From contig NW_025813447.1 in the NCBI RefSeq assembly GCF_021976095.1, positions 496,001-560,000 on the forward strand: a stretch of 64,000 bases of DNA. Reading direction: 5' to 3'. Under the pieces are notes generated by a model. That model saw only the letters and a program-made list of their open reading frames with translations. It ran no database searches and had not been told where the DNA came from. Below, one piece after another: positions 11,448 to 23,358 of this stretch; position 1 is the stretch's first letter; each line of letters begins with the position of its first letter. The DNA comes from Xenia sp. Carnegie-2017. Taxonomy: Eukaryota > Cnidaria > Anthozoa > Malacalcyonacea > Xeniidae. The translations under genes were made by a program, and so were the position numbers.

Positions 11448-13757
11448 CAAAGAAAAGAAATATTAGGTAAACATGTTTAATTGTCTGAAGGTCCACTCTA
11501 GAGAGAAGTAATAGGAATCGTCATAAATAAAAAGCTACTTTTAAATAATTTGATTTCGTGCATAATAAAAACACAAAAAACCAACAAACAGTTTAGTGTG
11601 ATCGTTGATTACGTACACTCATAAACTACACGCCAATAATTTATGCTTAAGGAAGAACAAGTTTGATTGTAATCATGCATGTACAGCGCAAAATTATGTT
11701 AGCGTCCCCGTATGATGATCAAAGTAAGTTAATTAATATCTCACTCAGAGCTACCGATGTTGAATGACATATGGCTTTAGAAAGATTGGTTTTTACAGGA
11801 AATGAAATATGTATCCAGCAGTTACAATGAAACATGAATAATTCATTATTTTTCCTATATTTACATACAGACGTTGCTGCAATAAAGGGCTACAATTTTA
11901 TATTATGTTTTGCTTATTTTACTTTAAGTGTAGGATGTCTTCCTCTCCATTTTCGTTACTTCAAGTCCTAGCAACCAGTGATTTTCAACACTGCAACAAT
12001 TACACAGCCTTGACCAAGCATTGATTACTGATACAAAAAGTTATACTCACGGAAGCGGAGAAGTGCACTATACACTAGATGTATTTAGAAACTTTATCCC
12101 AACATAATTCCATCCTTTAAAACGGTGGACAATTATAGTGCTTGCTTTATTTTAGAAGTAAAAAGTGTTCACTTGACGTCAGTATACTTGATACTAAAAC
12201 ATTTTATGGAATACAATTTCCATTCAATTTTACAAACCAAGTTATCCCGTATCTTCTCCTATCTATAGCTACGTATTATGTTTCCCGTGCAATGTTATTA
12301 ATATCGATATATATATACAGTCGAGTATCGCTTTGATCCTTGTTCGATCTGTTATCATGTTTTTTAATACTTACCTCAGTGTTCCTATGTCTCTTTTGTT
12401 ACCAATATGGGAATCTTTAAACAATTTTTACATTACAGTATTTCTAAGTTTTATCACGTTTGTATGTACGAACAAGCACTGAATGCATTTACAAAGAGGC
12501 GCGCTGTATTTTTAATAAAGATGAAAGTAAGGCAGGTGTTAAGTCTGTTCTCAATAGTAAGTAGACGCTGAAATTGCGTTCTCCTTGTCTTGCTTATCGC
12601 TATTACTACAGCGCCATCGAGAACGAGAAATTGGATATAATATTTTGTGTCAGATTTCAGGATGTCTGTACAGTGAAAATTGAGTTGTTAAAAACTACTT
12701 TTGACAGTCAATTTGTGCGATAGGATAGGACAATATTAATATGCAAATAAGTGAAATAACTTAAATAAAATATCAGGTAAAACAGCATGTGGTTATAAAA
12801 AGTGAATCGTTGGGTTCAGCCCCATTTTTTATAAACTATATCCTCACTTGTTACATTTCAAGCTTTAATTAAGATATATAGAGAGCTCACTTAATCTATT
12901 GATATGAGACTGTTAGAATATTTTCCTACAAAACTTGATCTCATTAAAAGTCGAGGGGAGCAATAATGGGATAATGCTGATCGCATTGTCTGATAAAAAA
13001 TGCAATATTACCTACTAGAAAATATTACTCTCACCAATAAGTTGGATAGAATTACTTCTCATGGACGAGTGAGACAATCTTTTAAAAATTCCCGACGATT
13101 CAGATAAACCAATAATATTTCCAGAGACCATACCAGGTATGAGAATCCCGAAAGCATGGTCAAGATTTTTACTTAAGACTTAAACGACATTTGTAAATAT
13201 ACTCAACGTATGTTAATGAAGTGGATATAGATAATGGAATGTCAAAGTCACATGTAATTCATAGAATTTATCTCACAAGAGAAAATTTTTGTTGAGAAAA
13301 AATATTTTGCTAACTTTCCTTAATATGTCGTCAAATTTTTCAACTCAGTGAGTTCCGTACAAACAAACGTTGTATAGAGATATTAATGTTTTTATAAAAT
13401 TTCTATAATTACTGTATAAACTTTGACTCAATAATAGGGAATGAATGATTTTATTTGAAAATAATCGTTATTGTAGACTAGATCGTCTTTGAAAATCTTT
13501 TTTGTGAAAAAGTTTACCGATTTCAGTAAAGATTATATAATCATTAAATTAATTTCTTCAAAGAAACCAAATACCTTTTTTTATCGTAAGATATGATTTT
13601 ATTTTTACATACCTCTTAAGATGAAGATTACAAATACGTGCATTAGAATAAAATATATTTTTTGTCATAGCTATAAATTTAGAGAAAAATATATTTATCG
13701 ATTTTTTCACATATTTTTTATACTAATTTTTCCTCAAAGATTGTTCATTAATCTCTG
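11448..13757. other. Intergenic stretch, no gene seen
   Basis: About 2.3 kb of AT-rich sequence between the Kv gene (5' side) and the 3' end of the Boule-like gene. No open frame shows protein-like composition or paired splice sites, and no repeat family is recognised. It should contain the promoter of the Kv gene and the 3' UTR of the Boule-like gene. Confidence 0.55.
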
Positions 13758-15180
13758 TCATGGACTAACTATTTCTTTAGAGGTTGTAGCAGCTGTTAAG
13801 GCAACCATCGCTTGTGATGTATTCTTGCTTTCGTCACCATTCTCCTGAAGCTCTTCATCATCTTTTGTCCCACAGTTCGCCGCGGGCTTCTTTCCTCTTG
13901 TTTTCGGACTAACAGGAACAATCTAAACAGAACCCGTTATTTTATGTCATTATTTTACCTAAATATCACATCACCTCTTATAAGTGGTTTCAACTGAATT
14001 ACAGATTTGATGAACAATAATCTTCATTTTGATAGCAATGTCATTTTCTCCAATAAAACTACAGGACCCTTATGAAATCCAAGGTCAACTACCATCAGCC
14101 ATATGGAGCCATATGACGACAATAGACGCAAAGCCTTTTTGATCAAAACAACTTTGTGTCGCCATTTTTTACCATCAAGTATATTTTATTCAGTTTTCTG
14201 GCTTATCAGCTTACAAATTTCAAAGTATGAATACAAAAATAGTAGCCAAATGGCTTAAACGTACTCTTTTTCAAAACGTTTTAGCCCAAAAATTTTCAAG
14301 AACTTTTTAATGAAAGTCAAGGTCAACAACAGAAAGCAATATGGCCGACTATATGTTGATAACTTATGAGAGGTTTTTTAACTCGTGAAGAAACTCAATA
14401 TTATCCATTTTCGGAAAATTATCTTATAAAAATTAACTTTAGGCTTTGATCAATAAATAAACAAAATGTCGTTCTCACCTCCTTTGTAAAAATAGCAGCA
14501 CCGTTTTCAGTGGAAGTCCATTCTGTAGCAGCAGGATGAAGAGTAATGTAAGGGTTTTGCATGAGAGGAAAACTGATATAAGGATAGTCAGCATAGCCTT
14601 CGACGAAATTTGTCCGAGCCATTGGACGCACGAACTGCTCTTGAACGTAGTTTGAAGCCCCATTTCCCGAGACAGTCAATACTTGTGAGTTGCCTGAAAT
14701 GTAGCTTGTTGAGGGTAGTTGAGCAACTGGGGCTTGTACAGTAGCTGGGAAATAACAAGGACTTTGGTTGCATACTAGCCAGTGTGGATCAAAGCTTAAA
14801 TAACCCATAGGAGCAGAGGACGGAGTGTATTCAAAGGTTGACTGTCTGCTTGATAAATGGCGCCTGTTAAATGTATGAGCTGCTGCACCATCTACAATTT
14901 GCCGTACGGGATCATTTCTTCGTCTTGCTTTTGCAATGCATAAGGTTTTGTCTTGGAACTTCACCGATTTTAACTGCACGACGGTGTTGAAAACTTCCTT
15001 AGACTCAAAGGTGACAAAGCCATATTTCCCGGGCCCAGATTTATGACTTTTGTCTGCAATAATATTAGCATAAAGGACAGTGCCGTAGGTTTCAAAAAAC
15101 GCTTTTAGCTCGCTGTCAGTTGTCTCACGGGGAAAATCCTTCACGAAAATACGTTGGTCGATGTAATCATCAGATGCCAT
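13758..15180 (-). CDS. Boule/DAZ-like RNA-binding protein
   Basis: Two exons, 14479-15180 and 13758-13922, join in phase 0 to 288 aa, close to the size of animal Boule proteins. The single RRM is at residues of about 10-90: RNP2 is RIFVKD, RNP1 is KYGFVTF, and the domain ends FQDKTLCIAKARRR, matching the Boule pattern YKDKKLNI..AIRK. The rest is low-complexity, rich in Tyr, Pro, Gln and Ser as in DAZ-family tails, and ends in a charged Lys/Glu-rich segment. Boule proteins bind 3' UTRs and promote translation in germ cells. The start is ATG at 15180. The gene is head to head with Kv4 (971 bp between start codons). Another DAZ/RRM relative is possible, since RNP2 lacks the usual GG (FVGG). Confidence 0.75.
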
Positions 15181-16150
15181 CACTGAAGTTCTTTATTTTA
15201 TGGCTTTGCTAATTGTTCATAGAAGGAAAAAAATGAAAAAAGCAAGAAAGTAAAAGTTGACAAAAATGTTGTCAGACGTGACTCAGCGGCTGTATTCGTT
15301 TTCGACCAATCAGCTTGAAGATAAGACCTGAACCAATCACGCTGTACAAAAGAAAGTCGTTTATCGTACTTTGTCTTGGTCTTTTCATGAAAATATGGCT
15401 CCACAAAAATCAAGAAAAGCATCAGTTAACTGATGCTTGTTTTTCATTAAATAAATAGCGAAGTGGTTTAGAACACTGTACGATGTTAACATTTTCAATT
15501 AAGTTTAGTAAATCTCCTTACAATAAACAAACACCAGGATGTATTTATGGTAAACCAAAATTTTATTGACTATTTATTTTCTTTCTCGAACGTTCTGTCA
15601 GGCTTTCAAAATATGCATTTTTGAATTGTTGCCTCTTACTTGCTTAGAAACCTGCGTAACTATGCAAATGTTAAAACAAGCCTTCGCTTTGAAAAATACC
15701 GGCGTTGAGTGAACTTGAAAAATATAGTCAATGTTTTACGCTTAAAATTTATACCGCACGCTTAATGAGAAAGGTCAAAACCAATGTAGTTATTTCATTT
15801 TAATGATAAGTGGACATTTTTTGGGAGAGGGAGTCTGGTAAAAATTTGCATGAGGACAGCCGGTCGTCCATTTGTATATAACATGCAAATATATCAATAA
15901 CATCTGTCATAAACACTCGTCTCCACATTGTCGTTGTCAATTTTCTTTCACTTATAGTTTTCAAAAGAAAAATATAGCGACGACCAGTATAGTAGCGACG
16001 TTTAAAGTGTGTGAGAAAGGACGATAAAGAACATGACGAAACAAGAAATAAGAAAATCTCCACGTAAATTCTTTAACGGCACCTGTTGTAAGTTTCAATA
16101 GCTTATTGCAATATGAATTAATATTTCTCATTAAAGTAAAGCATTAAAGA
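15181..16150. promoter_or_regulatory. Bidirectional intergenic region between Boule-like gene and Kv4
   Basis: A 970-bp interval separates two divergent start codons, so both promoters and 5' leaders must lie here or begin here. No CpG-rich tract and no clear TATA pairing to a start site could be assigned by eye. Confidence 0.45.
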
Positions 16151-19100
16151 ATGGCTGCAGACGTTGGTGCATGGTTACCGTTTGCTCGAGCCGCTGCAAT
16201 AGGATGGGTTCCACTTGCTCAAACACCAATGCCTCATGCCCCAGAAATACAACGTAATGATGACAAAATCATTATCAACGTCTCGGGGAGAAAATTTGAA
16301 ACATGGCGCAATACACTTGAACGCTTTCCAAATACATTGCTCGGAAGTGCGGAAAAAGAATACTTTCATGAAAAAGAGAGCAACGAGTATTTCTTTGACA
16401 GAGATCCTGATCTATTTCGACATATTTTGAACTATTATCGTAATGGCAAGTTGCATTATCCACGAGGCGAGTGCGTTGCATCGTTTGAAGATGAACTTAT
16501 GTATTTTGGAATCTCGAATAACAACGTTCATGATTGTTGCTGGGAAGATTTTAGCGAAAGAAAACGAGAATGCATCGAAAGAGTTTACGAAGATAAAGCG
16601 GAGGAAGAAGAACTTCAAGACACATCCAACTTAAACAACAGAGAAAGATTATGGGCTGCTTTTCAAAATCCTGAAAGCTCTAAAAAAGCCACACTAATGT
16701 ATTACATGACAGGATTTTTTATTGCTCTTAGCGTTGTAAATACAATTGTGGAAACAGTACCGTGTAACGATAAGGAGAATTGTGGTACGGCACACGAGAA
16801 TATCTTCTTTGTTTTGGAATCGGCTTGCGTTGTGGTGTTTACAGCCGAATACATAGCAAGGCTATACGCTGCTCCTGAAAGATTCAAATTTGCAAGAGAT
16901 CTCCTTAGTATTGTTGACGTCGTCGCGATTTTACCTTACTATATAAATCTCTTTGTGAAAGGGAACATCAGTGGCGCTTTCGTCACGTTACGCGTTTTCC
17001 GAATTTTTAGGATATTCAAATTCTCACGCCACTCAAAGGGACTAAGAATTCTTGGTTACACTTTAAAAAGTTGTGCGTCTGAACTGGGATTTTTGCTGTT
17101 TTCACTATCGATGGCTATAATAATATTCGCAACCATCATCTACTATGTTGAGAAAGATGAAAATAAGACTGAATTTACAAGTATTCCTGCCAGTTTTTGG
17201 TATACCATTGTGACAATGACAACTTTAGGGTAAGTATATATATATTTATTTGTTACAAAGATTAAACAAGCCTTTAAAGTTTTAAATCGTTTCTATTATT
17301 TTGCTATAACCTTATATAAACAAAATTAACAAGTTGCTTACTTTAAATATTTTTCGTATAATATATTGCTTTAAGAAATCTTAAGTTCCACCTTGACCCT
17401 ATTAAATAATTATAAAGTCTTAATTCATTGCAACATTGGATATGATTTCATCCATTAGTTAAATGATGAGCACAGCTAATTAAAATCAGTGAATTGTTTG
17501 TTAAATTTTTCGCTGTAATATTCGAAACGATGACATTTGGATATTTTCCCCCTGGACATAATTTCCACGAGCTTATGATGATGCAGTCTGAAAATTGCGG
17601 TTGATACCGACGTGAAGATTTTTTCAACCACGATAATTTTTTTCGAGTAAACATGACTATCTTTGAAGAGCTTAAACAAAATCCAACTGCTTGTGGTTCG
17701 CTTTCAGGAAATTAAATTAACTCCCTTCATTGGATTTGTTTTCGGAACAGCTTTTAAAGAATGGAAATGAAATGTTCGGTTAGTTCAAACGTAAGAAAAA
17801 TTTTCTTGGGTGAAAGTTTTACGAAGTGAAAATTTTCTTGAAATTTCAAAGAACATAGATGTTAGTGTGTAGTATTGACTCCTATGTAAGGTTTTCGTCA
17901 CTGAAGTCGTCATTTTACATTGTTTTATCTGTTCATATTTCAATTTGACTTGAACTGTAGGGACAGGTGATGCAAGTTGATGAATAATTTAGGTAGTAAG
18001 TAGCCACAGTTCTTCATAATAAGTCTAAAGTTAGAATTTCTTGTTCAGACAGCATAAGCATGAAAAAAAACACGTTAATTACGCTATAATTATCATCAGT
18101 AACGTATCTTTAAAATTCAATAAAGAAGCAACAGGGCAACGTGAAAAATAATTATGAATGAACAGTCCAAGTTTTTTTTTACAAAGATTAAAGGCGGCAG
18201 ATTATCTTGAATTATTTGGTATAATATCCGCGATAGTTTATTATATTATTATTTTATTTAACTGTCAATGCCTTGTCGTGAAATACTTTTTGTAAATATC
18301 ATTGAAAACTTGTGTAAAGGCCCGTTCACACCATCCGATTTGTCGGAACCTAAAAAATGCATCGTGTGGAAACATATACAGCGAGCTTCCGACAGTCGGA
18401 TCCGTCAATCTGAAAATCGATCTTAATCTCTCAATCTCTATACTTTCCAAATTTCATTTGGCGCAAACCATCAGATGTGAAAAAGACTTGAAAAAAAGAA
18501 CAAAAATACACAAAATATATTAATAACTGCACTGGATAACGTAAATGTCTGCTCCCATGACTAAAAATATCTAAACGAATATAAAAATCAACAAAATTAT
18601 TTGACCATTTGAACAAGCAACCAAAAATCGGAAACGAAACAATCGGATCGTGTGAACGGGCCTTAAGAACACAAAAAGATTTACAACATATATTAAAAAT
18701 TAAAATTGATTAAATGGGTAAATGTGATCTCGCACTATCTTCAAACAAATTGTTAAATATCATTTTTCTCGTTTTGCCAATTCACCAAGAAAAGTTAAAA
18801 ACACATGAATCTTTACGGGCTTAATTGTAGGTCGTTGTAGTATTTGCAAAAGAAAAATGTTGCCTTAGCAGCTGACTGAGATAAAACAGTATTTTCTTTC
18901 AAAGTTCAACGCCATATTTATATACATAAAATGGAAATGTATATTTTTCACGATCATTAACTTTTATTTCATACATAAAGAGTTGCTGTTCATAATATTT
19001 TAATGTTTTTGTGAATCAATATTGCAGCTTTTATATTCAATACTTGTTTTTGTTTTCTTGTTGACTCACATGGTTTGAGGCAAAAAATATATAGTTTACA

Positions 19101-21638
19101 CGTTACTAAATGAAATATTTACAGTAAATAGGTTAAATACAGTATGTAATTATTGTATCGATAGTATTTATTGATTGTATGGATTGAATATATGTGACCG
19201 CTGAATTACTTTATTTGTACATAAAAGGTTGTTTGGCGATTTTTAACCATGTTGAAAACCTCTATACTTACTGATTACCCTTATTCTTTAAAACACAATT
19301 AATGAGGATTATAGACAACGATGTACACTAAAAAGAGAGTAATGGAAATGGTTGTTTTGTCAGCTTCCTTAATCAAAACACGTCCCACCTTTGTTAATGT
19401 TATAAAAAGAGAAATTGGAACAACTATGACTATAAAGTATTTTGTGCAAAATAAGAAAATAATTGAAAGCATCCATATTCAACTTTATTCACCTCTATAT
19501 TAATCAAATTTACTACTGAAAATATCTACTAATTTGCTAAATCATTTTTTAAACAGTTATGGAGATATGGTCCCAGAGACAGTGCTTGGTAAAATAGTTG
19601 GTAGTATATGTTCTTTAAGTGGAGTTTTGGTCATTGCACTACCAGTTCCTGTCATCGTATCAAATTTTAGTCGAATCTATCTTCAAAACCAAAGAGCTGA
19701 TAAACGCAAAGCACACAAGGTTGGTATATGAAGCAAACGTACTTGCTAGTCTTCAGAGATATGTGTTACAAATGAAAAATGTTCTATGGAAGTTGGTTAT
19801 AGGAGTAGAGCCGGAATTGTATTCTTTGGATGTTATTTATAGGAATAGAGCTGTATGGTGTTCTATGGAGGTTGGTTATAGGAGTAGAGCTGTATGGTGT
19901 TCTATGGAGGTTGGTTATAGGAGTAGAGCTGTATGGTGTTCAATGGAGGTTGGTTATAGGAGTAGAGCCGGAATTGTATTCTTTGGATGTTATTTATAGG
20001 AATAGAGCTGTATGGTGTTCTATGGAGGTTGGTTATAGGAATAGAGCTGTATGGTGTTCTATGGAGGTTGGTTATAGGAGTAGAGCTGTATGGTGGAGGT
20101 TGGTTATAGGAGTGGAGCTGTATGGTGTTCTATAGAGGAGTGGAGCTGTATGGTGTTCTATGGAGGGAGTGAGCTGTATGGTGGAATAGAGCTGTATGGT
20201 AGAGCTGTATGGTGTTCTATGGAGGTTGGTTATAGGAGTAGAGCTGTATGGTGTTCTTAGAGCTGTATTCTATTATAGGAGTAGAGCTGTATGGTGTTCT
20301 ATGGAGGTTGGTTATAGGAGTAGAGCTGTATGGTGTTCTATGGAGGTTGGTTATAGGAGTAGAGCTGTATGGAGGTGGCTCTGTATGGTGTTCTATGGAG
20401 GTTGGTTATAGGAGTTATATGGAGAGTAGAGCTCTTTGTAGCAGAGCTTCTATGGAGTTAACTCAGTAGAGCTTTTTGATGGTCAATGGTGATCTACTAT
20501 GGTTATTTCTTAGAGTTGAGACGAAAAGGAATCAACAGTAGTTGCAAAGTTAAGATAAAGATGTGGAGCTATAACCATTTGTAATTTATTTTGTCAATTC
20601 CTTAAACAGAAAGCAAAGATTTCAATATCACAGACCTTGACAGGAACAGCGTTTGTCGCTCCTGGAAATCTTGCTACACTATCAATGGTAAAAATATGAT
20701 AACGTTATTCATTTATGAAACCTTCGCTGTACTTCACTTTATTTAATCGTTTTATTTTGATAGGGCGGTGGACTTGAGCTCCAGAAGCTTGCATCACGTG
20801 ACAAGGAGAAGTCAATATTGCATAAACAACATGAGCACCTGATTAGATGTCTAGAGAAGGCAACTGTGAGTTTAATACTATTCAATTGAAAACATGAACA
20901 TTCGATTAGATATCTAGAGAAGGCAACAGTGAGTTGTTTAGGTCATGCTATACAGGCGGAACCAGGTTTTCAACATATGGCCCTAAATGACTTTTAACAC
21001 GATTGGCATTAATTAGTACACCATTATTTGTGACATTTCTTTGTAATTTATCAATACTCTTCATTCATTGTTATTTACAGTCAAGATATTATACGGAAAT
21101 GGAATATGTTTACAATGGTGAACCTTTAGGACAAGATGCTCAAAGCTCTTCAAGTTTTTGTACTCCTAGTGGATCCCCTCTTGTATCAACACTATCCTTA
21201 GATAACCCTGATACTTACGTTAACGAAAGGAAAACTTCTTCAAAGAGGCGAATAAAATCTGAGCCTATACGAAAGTCAGCCACAGAAAATGACGTAAAAG
21301 GCAATCACGTGACAAAACCTCAGAGTAATGATGATGGTAATGATATGGAGACTATGGTGTTAATACATCACGAAAATGACGTCAAAGGAAATCACGTGAC
21401 AAAACTTCGGGATGATGATGATGTTCACAATGAGATGGAGACTGTGGAGTCAATGTATGAAGAAAATCACATCAAAGGCAATCACGTGACAAAAATTGAG
21501 GTTATGGATGTTGAAAATGAAACGGAGACTATAGTTTCGATGAGTGACGAAAATATTCTTGGCAACCACGTGGGAGAATCACGTGAGAGAAATGGTCACA
21601 ATGGAAAGCGAAGGCCATCGCGTGAGTCTAGAGTGTAG
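16151..21638 (+). CDS. Kv4 / Shal voltage-gated A-type K+ channel
   Basis: Five exons, 16151-17229, 19557-19719, 20610-20687, 20764-20865 and 21081-21638, splice in frame to 659 aa, the usual Kv4 size. The N-terminus [15 protein letters not shown] is the Kv4 signature that in other animals drives inactivation and binds KChIPs. T1 follows ([19 protein letters not shown]) with the zinc motif HX5CX20CC, then S1-S3, S4 ([18 protein letters not shown]), pore [14 protein letters not shown] and S6 with [15 protein letters not shown]. The C-terminal tail has the conserved Kv4 block [12 protein letters not shown] (dileucine-type targeting region). The first intron interrupts the selectivity filter. 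The tail ends in about three and a half imperfect repeats containing GNHVTK. The channel gives fast-inactivating, subthreshold K+ current in neurons and muscle. Complete and intact. Confidence 0.96.
18318..18663. mobile_element. PIF/Harbinger-like MITE in Kv4 intron 1
   Basis: A 346-bp element with terminal inverted repeats starting AGGCCCGTTCACAC (about 22 bp with one mismatch) flanked by the 3-bp direct repeat TAA (18315-18317 and 18664-18666). A TWA target duplication and GGCC-type ends are typical of the PIF/Harbinger superfamily. No transposase is encoded, so it is non-autonomous. Confidence 0.72.
19786..20450 (+). repeat. 39-bp minisatellite in Kv4 intron 2
   Basis: Tandem, partly degenerate copies of a 39-bp unit containing GGAGTAGAGCTGTATGG and TTCTATGGAGGTTGG. 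The array starts about 70 bp after the exon 2 donor (19720) and ends about 160 bp before exon 3. Open frames through it are a product of the unit length being divisible by three and are not treated as coding. Confidence 0.9.
20890..20935 (+). repeat. Degenerate copy of the Kv4 exon 4 end
   Basis: Starting about 25 bp after the exon 4 donor, the intron repeats the last ~40 bases of exon 4 plus its donor, with substitutions; it would read [12 protein letters not shown] followed by GTGAGT. It is a local tandem duplication that leaves a second, decoy 5' splice site downstream of the real one. Confidence 0.7.
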
Positions 21639-22168
21639 TTACGTCATGTTAGTGGAAAAAGGGAATGCATGAGCACTTCCTGAAATAAACACACTGATCT
21701 CATGAAGTGCGTCCATCCACGTGTACAAGACAGTAGCAAAAATTGCGGGCTCATGTGGTATCTTGATGAATAATTGTTTCGAAGTCATTGAATTAAACAT
21801 AAGTGACAATTAACTGGGCAAGCATGAAGTATCTTAGCTATGGATGCAATTACTACAATGAAAATCGACGTAAAAGTTTAACTATTATTGACCTTCTTAA
21901 AATAAACCGTGCTGTGCACTAATACTTTAATTACTTGTAGAGTTTATAATGACCTCTTTTCAACTATTTTGATTTTAAACAATATTTTTCCAGCCTGCTA
22001 GAACTATGAACTTTTAAATTATATGTTGATTTTAAGAATTTAATACATCCCAAAGATGACAACAACTTTCAATGAATGTGCAGTAAATATAATTTATAGA
22101 AAAATCAAAGATATTATTTGCATAAAAAGAAGTCTTAAAGTAATATTTGTGAGTGCTTTTATTTTATC
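21639..22168. other. Kv4 3' flank
   Basis: Follows the Kv4 stop codon and probably includes its 3' UTR. An AATAAA is present in the first part (AAATAAACAC near 21684) but no clear end could be set. No other gene seen. Confidence 0.5.
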
Positions 22169-22169
22169 T

Positions 22170-22393
22170 TTAGGAGTTAGGTGCATGAACTATAGTCTTT
22201 CGGAGTTAGATGCATGAACTATAGTCTTTGGGAGTTAGCTGCATGAACTATAGTCTTTGGATTTTACGTGCATGAACTATAGTTTTTGGGTGTTAGGCGC
22301 TTGAACTATAGTCTTTGGGAGTTAGGTGCATAAACTATAGTCTTTGAGAGTTAGCTGCATAAACTATAGTCTTTGGCAGACTATAGTCTAGCT
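22170..22393 (+). repeat. 29-bp satellite around ACTATAGTCTTT
   Basis: About seven tandem copies of a 29-bp unit, GAGTTAGNTGCATGAACTATAGTCTTTGG in consensus (N variable; split here for reading as GAGTTAG + TGCATGAACTATAG + TCTTTGG). It runs directly into the first assembly gap. Confidence 0.88.
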
Positions 22394-22893
22394 NNNNNNN
22401 NNNNNNNNNNNNNNNNNNNNNNNNNNNNNNNNNNNNNNNNNNNNNNNNNNNNNNNNNNNNNNNNNNNNNNNNNNNNNNNNNNNNNNNNNNNNNNNNNNNN
22501 NNNNNNNNNNNNNNNNNNNNNNNNNNNNNNNNNNNNNNNNNNNNNNNNNNNNNNNNNNNNNNNNNNNNNNNNNNNNNNNNNNNNNNNNNNNNNNNNNNNN
22601 NNNNNNNNNNNNNNNNNNNNNNNNNNNNNNNNNNNNNNNNNNNNNNNNNNNNNNNNNNNNNNNNNNNNNNNNNNNNNNNNNNNNNNNNNNNNNNNNNNNN
22701 NNNNNNNNNNNNNNNNNNNNNNNNNNNNNNNNNNNNNNNNNNNNNNNNNNNNNNNNNNNNNNNNNNNNNNNNNNNNNNNNNNNNNNNNNNNNNNNNNNNN
22801 NNNNNNNNNNNNNNNNNNNNNNNNNNNNNNNNNNNNNNNNNNNNNNNNNNNNNNNNNNNNNNNNNNNNNNNNNNNNNNNNNNNNNNNNNNNNN
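22394..22893. other. Assembly gap (500 N)
   Basis: Exactly 500 unknown bases, a conventional placeholder length. Both sides carry related ACTATAGTCTTT satellites, so the true length of the array is unknown. Confidence 0.99.
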
Positions 22894-23100
22894 TAAAATG
22901 CAAAGACTATAGTCTTTTGCGTAAATATTAATAAAATGTGTTTTATAAAAGTGTGTAAAAACTATAGTCTTTTGCGTAAAAGTTTGTAAAAATGCAAAGA
23001 CTATAATGTTTGGTGTGAAAGTGTGTGAAAATGCAAAGACTGTATTCTTTGGCGTAAAAATGAGTAAAAATGCAAAGACTATAGTCTTTAGTGTGAAAGT
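22894..23100 (+). repeat. Second satellite type sharing the ACTATAGTCTTT core
   Basis: About four longer units (roughly 45-50 bp) containing TGCAAAGACTATAGTCTTT and GTGTGTAAAAATG. The core AAAGACTATAGTCTTT is a perfect 16-base palindrome. It appears to be related to the left-hand 29-bp array across the gap, and to the array at 24.9-25.2 kb. Confidence 0.8.
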
Positions 23101-23112
23101 GTTGAAATGTTT

Positions 23113-23352
23113 ATACGTTTTTTACTTGTTACCTTTTACAATGTAACTTTCTCAGAACTCTCTCGTGATGCACGAGAGCCTCCTTATACAATATTATTGT
23201 CTCATTATGAACGAAAGCATTCATAGGCTTCATGAAAAAAACAGGGATTATCTACTTCGTTATAATAGTTTCTACAAAGATAACATTTAATAAGCCAAGA
23301 AATTTGTATCGTATAAATTGAACCTGGCTTTGAACCATTATGTTATAAAATT
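23113..23352. repeat. Duplicated non-coding block, copy 1 (copy 2 at about 24152-24386)
   Basis: About 240 bp from TTTTTACTTGTTACC to GGTTATAAAATTT-like sequence recurs in the same orientation roughly 1.04 kb downstream with scattered differences (shared runs include ATAATAGTTTCTACAAAGAT). No coding content. The inverted-repeat element at 23359-23892 lies just right of copy 1 and is missing after copy 2. Confidence 0.75.
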
Positions 23353-23358
23353 TATTAC

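Noticed and set aside
15800-16063. 87-codon minus-strand frame in the Boule-Kv4 interval
   Set aside because: Composition is not protein-like and no splice partner; more likely promoter or leader sequence.
19619-20469. Frames encoding [12 protein letters not shown] repeats
   Set aside because: 39-bp intronic minisatellite in Kv4 intron 2; unit length is a multiple of three.
22373-22912. Frames spanning the first N gap
   Set aside because: Almost entirely N.
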